From contig JANYAW010000040.1 of the NCBI GenBank assembly GCA_025361105.1, forward strand, positions 1 to 14,036: a DNA stretch of 14,036 nucleotides, given 5' to 3'. Origin of the DNA: Rhodocyclaceae bacterium (lineage in GTDB: Bacteria > Pseudomonadota > Gammaproteobacteria > Burkholderiales > Rhodocyclaceae). Positions 13,898 through 14,036 of the stretch are shown here, one piece after another. A program made the position numbers and the translations under genes. The notes under the pieces are model-generated. The model saw only the letters and a program-made list of their open reading frames with translations. It searched no databases and was not told where the DNA came from. Numbering within the stretch: position 1 is the first letter of the stretch; every line of letters begins with the position of its first letter.

Positions 13898-14036
13898 ATG
13901 AAGATAGTCAAAACGACGCATCAACGCCACATCGTGTTAGCGACGGCAATCGCGTGTGCGGCGATGAGTTCGATGCTGGTGCGCGCGCAAAGCACTGACG
14001 AGCCGTGGAAGGTCGATGTGATCTACGAGAACGACA
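13898..14036 (+). CDS. Exported protein of unknown function, N-terminal part
   Basis: The gene starts at ATG 13898 after a strong AGGAGA (13887-13892) and runs off the right edge; 46 codons are visible. The N-terminus is a typical Sec signal peptide: a basic start (MKIVKTTHQRH), a hydrophobic core (IVLATAIACAAMSSMLV), and a likely cleavage site at VRA-QS (after about residue 30). The mature protein begins QSTDEPWKVDVIYEND. This would suit a periplasmic or outer-membrane protein, perhaps a beta-barrel, and hydrocarbon oxygenase operons are often followed by outer-membrane uptake proteins. The visible part does not resemble the FadL/TodX/TbuX N-terminus, so I leave the function open. The 141-base gap suggests a separate promoter or processing rather than tight coupling to tmoF. 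Confidence 0.75.
   Translation, partial: MKIVKTTHQRHIVLATAIACAAMSSMLVRAQSTDEPWKVDVIYEND

Overview
The window reads as a chromosomal segment of a betaproteobacterium. The evidence is the gene order dusB-fis-purH, a beta-type UbiH-like flavoprotein monooxygenase upstream, and a purK-tsaC pair. I cannot name the genus from sequence alone. All genes lie on the + strand. No insertion sequence, phage gene or CRISPR array was seen.

Left part (1-8921) is mainly housekeeping. It holds the 3' end of a MurU-like nucleotidyltransferase, a ubiquinone-type hydroxylase (ubiH family), dusB and fis with overlapping ends behind a promoter with a GC-rich discriminator, then purH, purD and purK (purine synthesis) and a Sua5-type tsaC overlapping purK. 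A tRNA-Ala(CGC) follows with its own promoter and a weak terminator. A small VOC/glyoxalase-fold protein and an APS-kinase-like protein (cysC family) come next, joined by a 1-base overlap. A 12-bp tandem repeat lies at the purD/purK junction.

Middle part (8922-9277) is non-coding. It starts with a 29-bp near-copy of the 3' end of purK, which reads as a truncated PurK C-terminus ending in TAA. A perfect 28-bp palindrome follows and is probably the terminator. Then comes an AT-rich leader with several inverted repeats and a textbook sigma-54 promoter (TGGCACG-N4-TTGCA).

Right part (9278-13756) is a complete six-gene soluble diiron monooxygenase operon of the toluene-4-monooxygenase type, in the order tmoA-B-C-D-E-F: hydroxylase alpha, gamma, Rieske ferredoxin, effector, hydroxylase beta, NADH reductase. 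Every diiron ligand and every Fe-S ligand that I could check is present. Electrons would pass from NADH through TmoF (FAD, 2Fe-2S) and TmoC (Rieske) to the TmoA diiron centre. TmoD gates the reaction, and TmoB and TmoE complete the hydroxylase. The sigma-54 promoter implies control by an XylR/DmpR/TouR-like enhancer-binding protein, which is not in the window. After a 141-bp gap, a new gene with an export signal begins at 13898 and runs off the edge.

The most notable points are the intact sigma-54-driven tmo operon next to core purine genes, the purK 3'-end remnant that brackets the tsaC-tRNA-VOC-cysC block, the 12-bp repeat that lays down four in-frame stops after purD, and an APS kinase with altered active-site neighbours. 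I did not find evidence for a wholly new kind of system.
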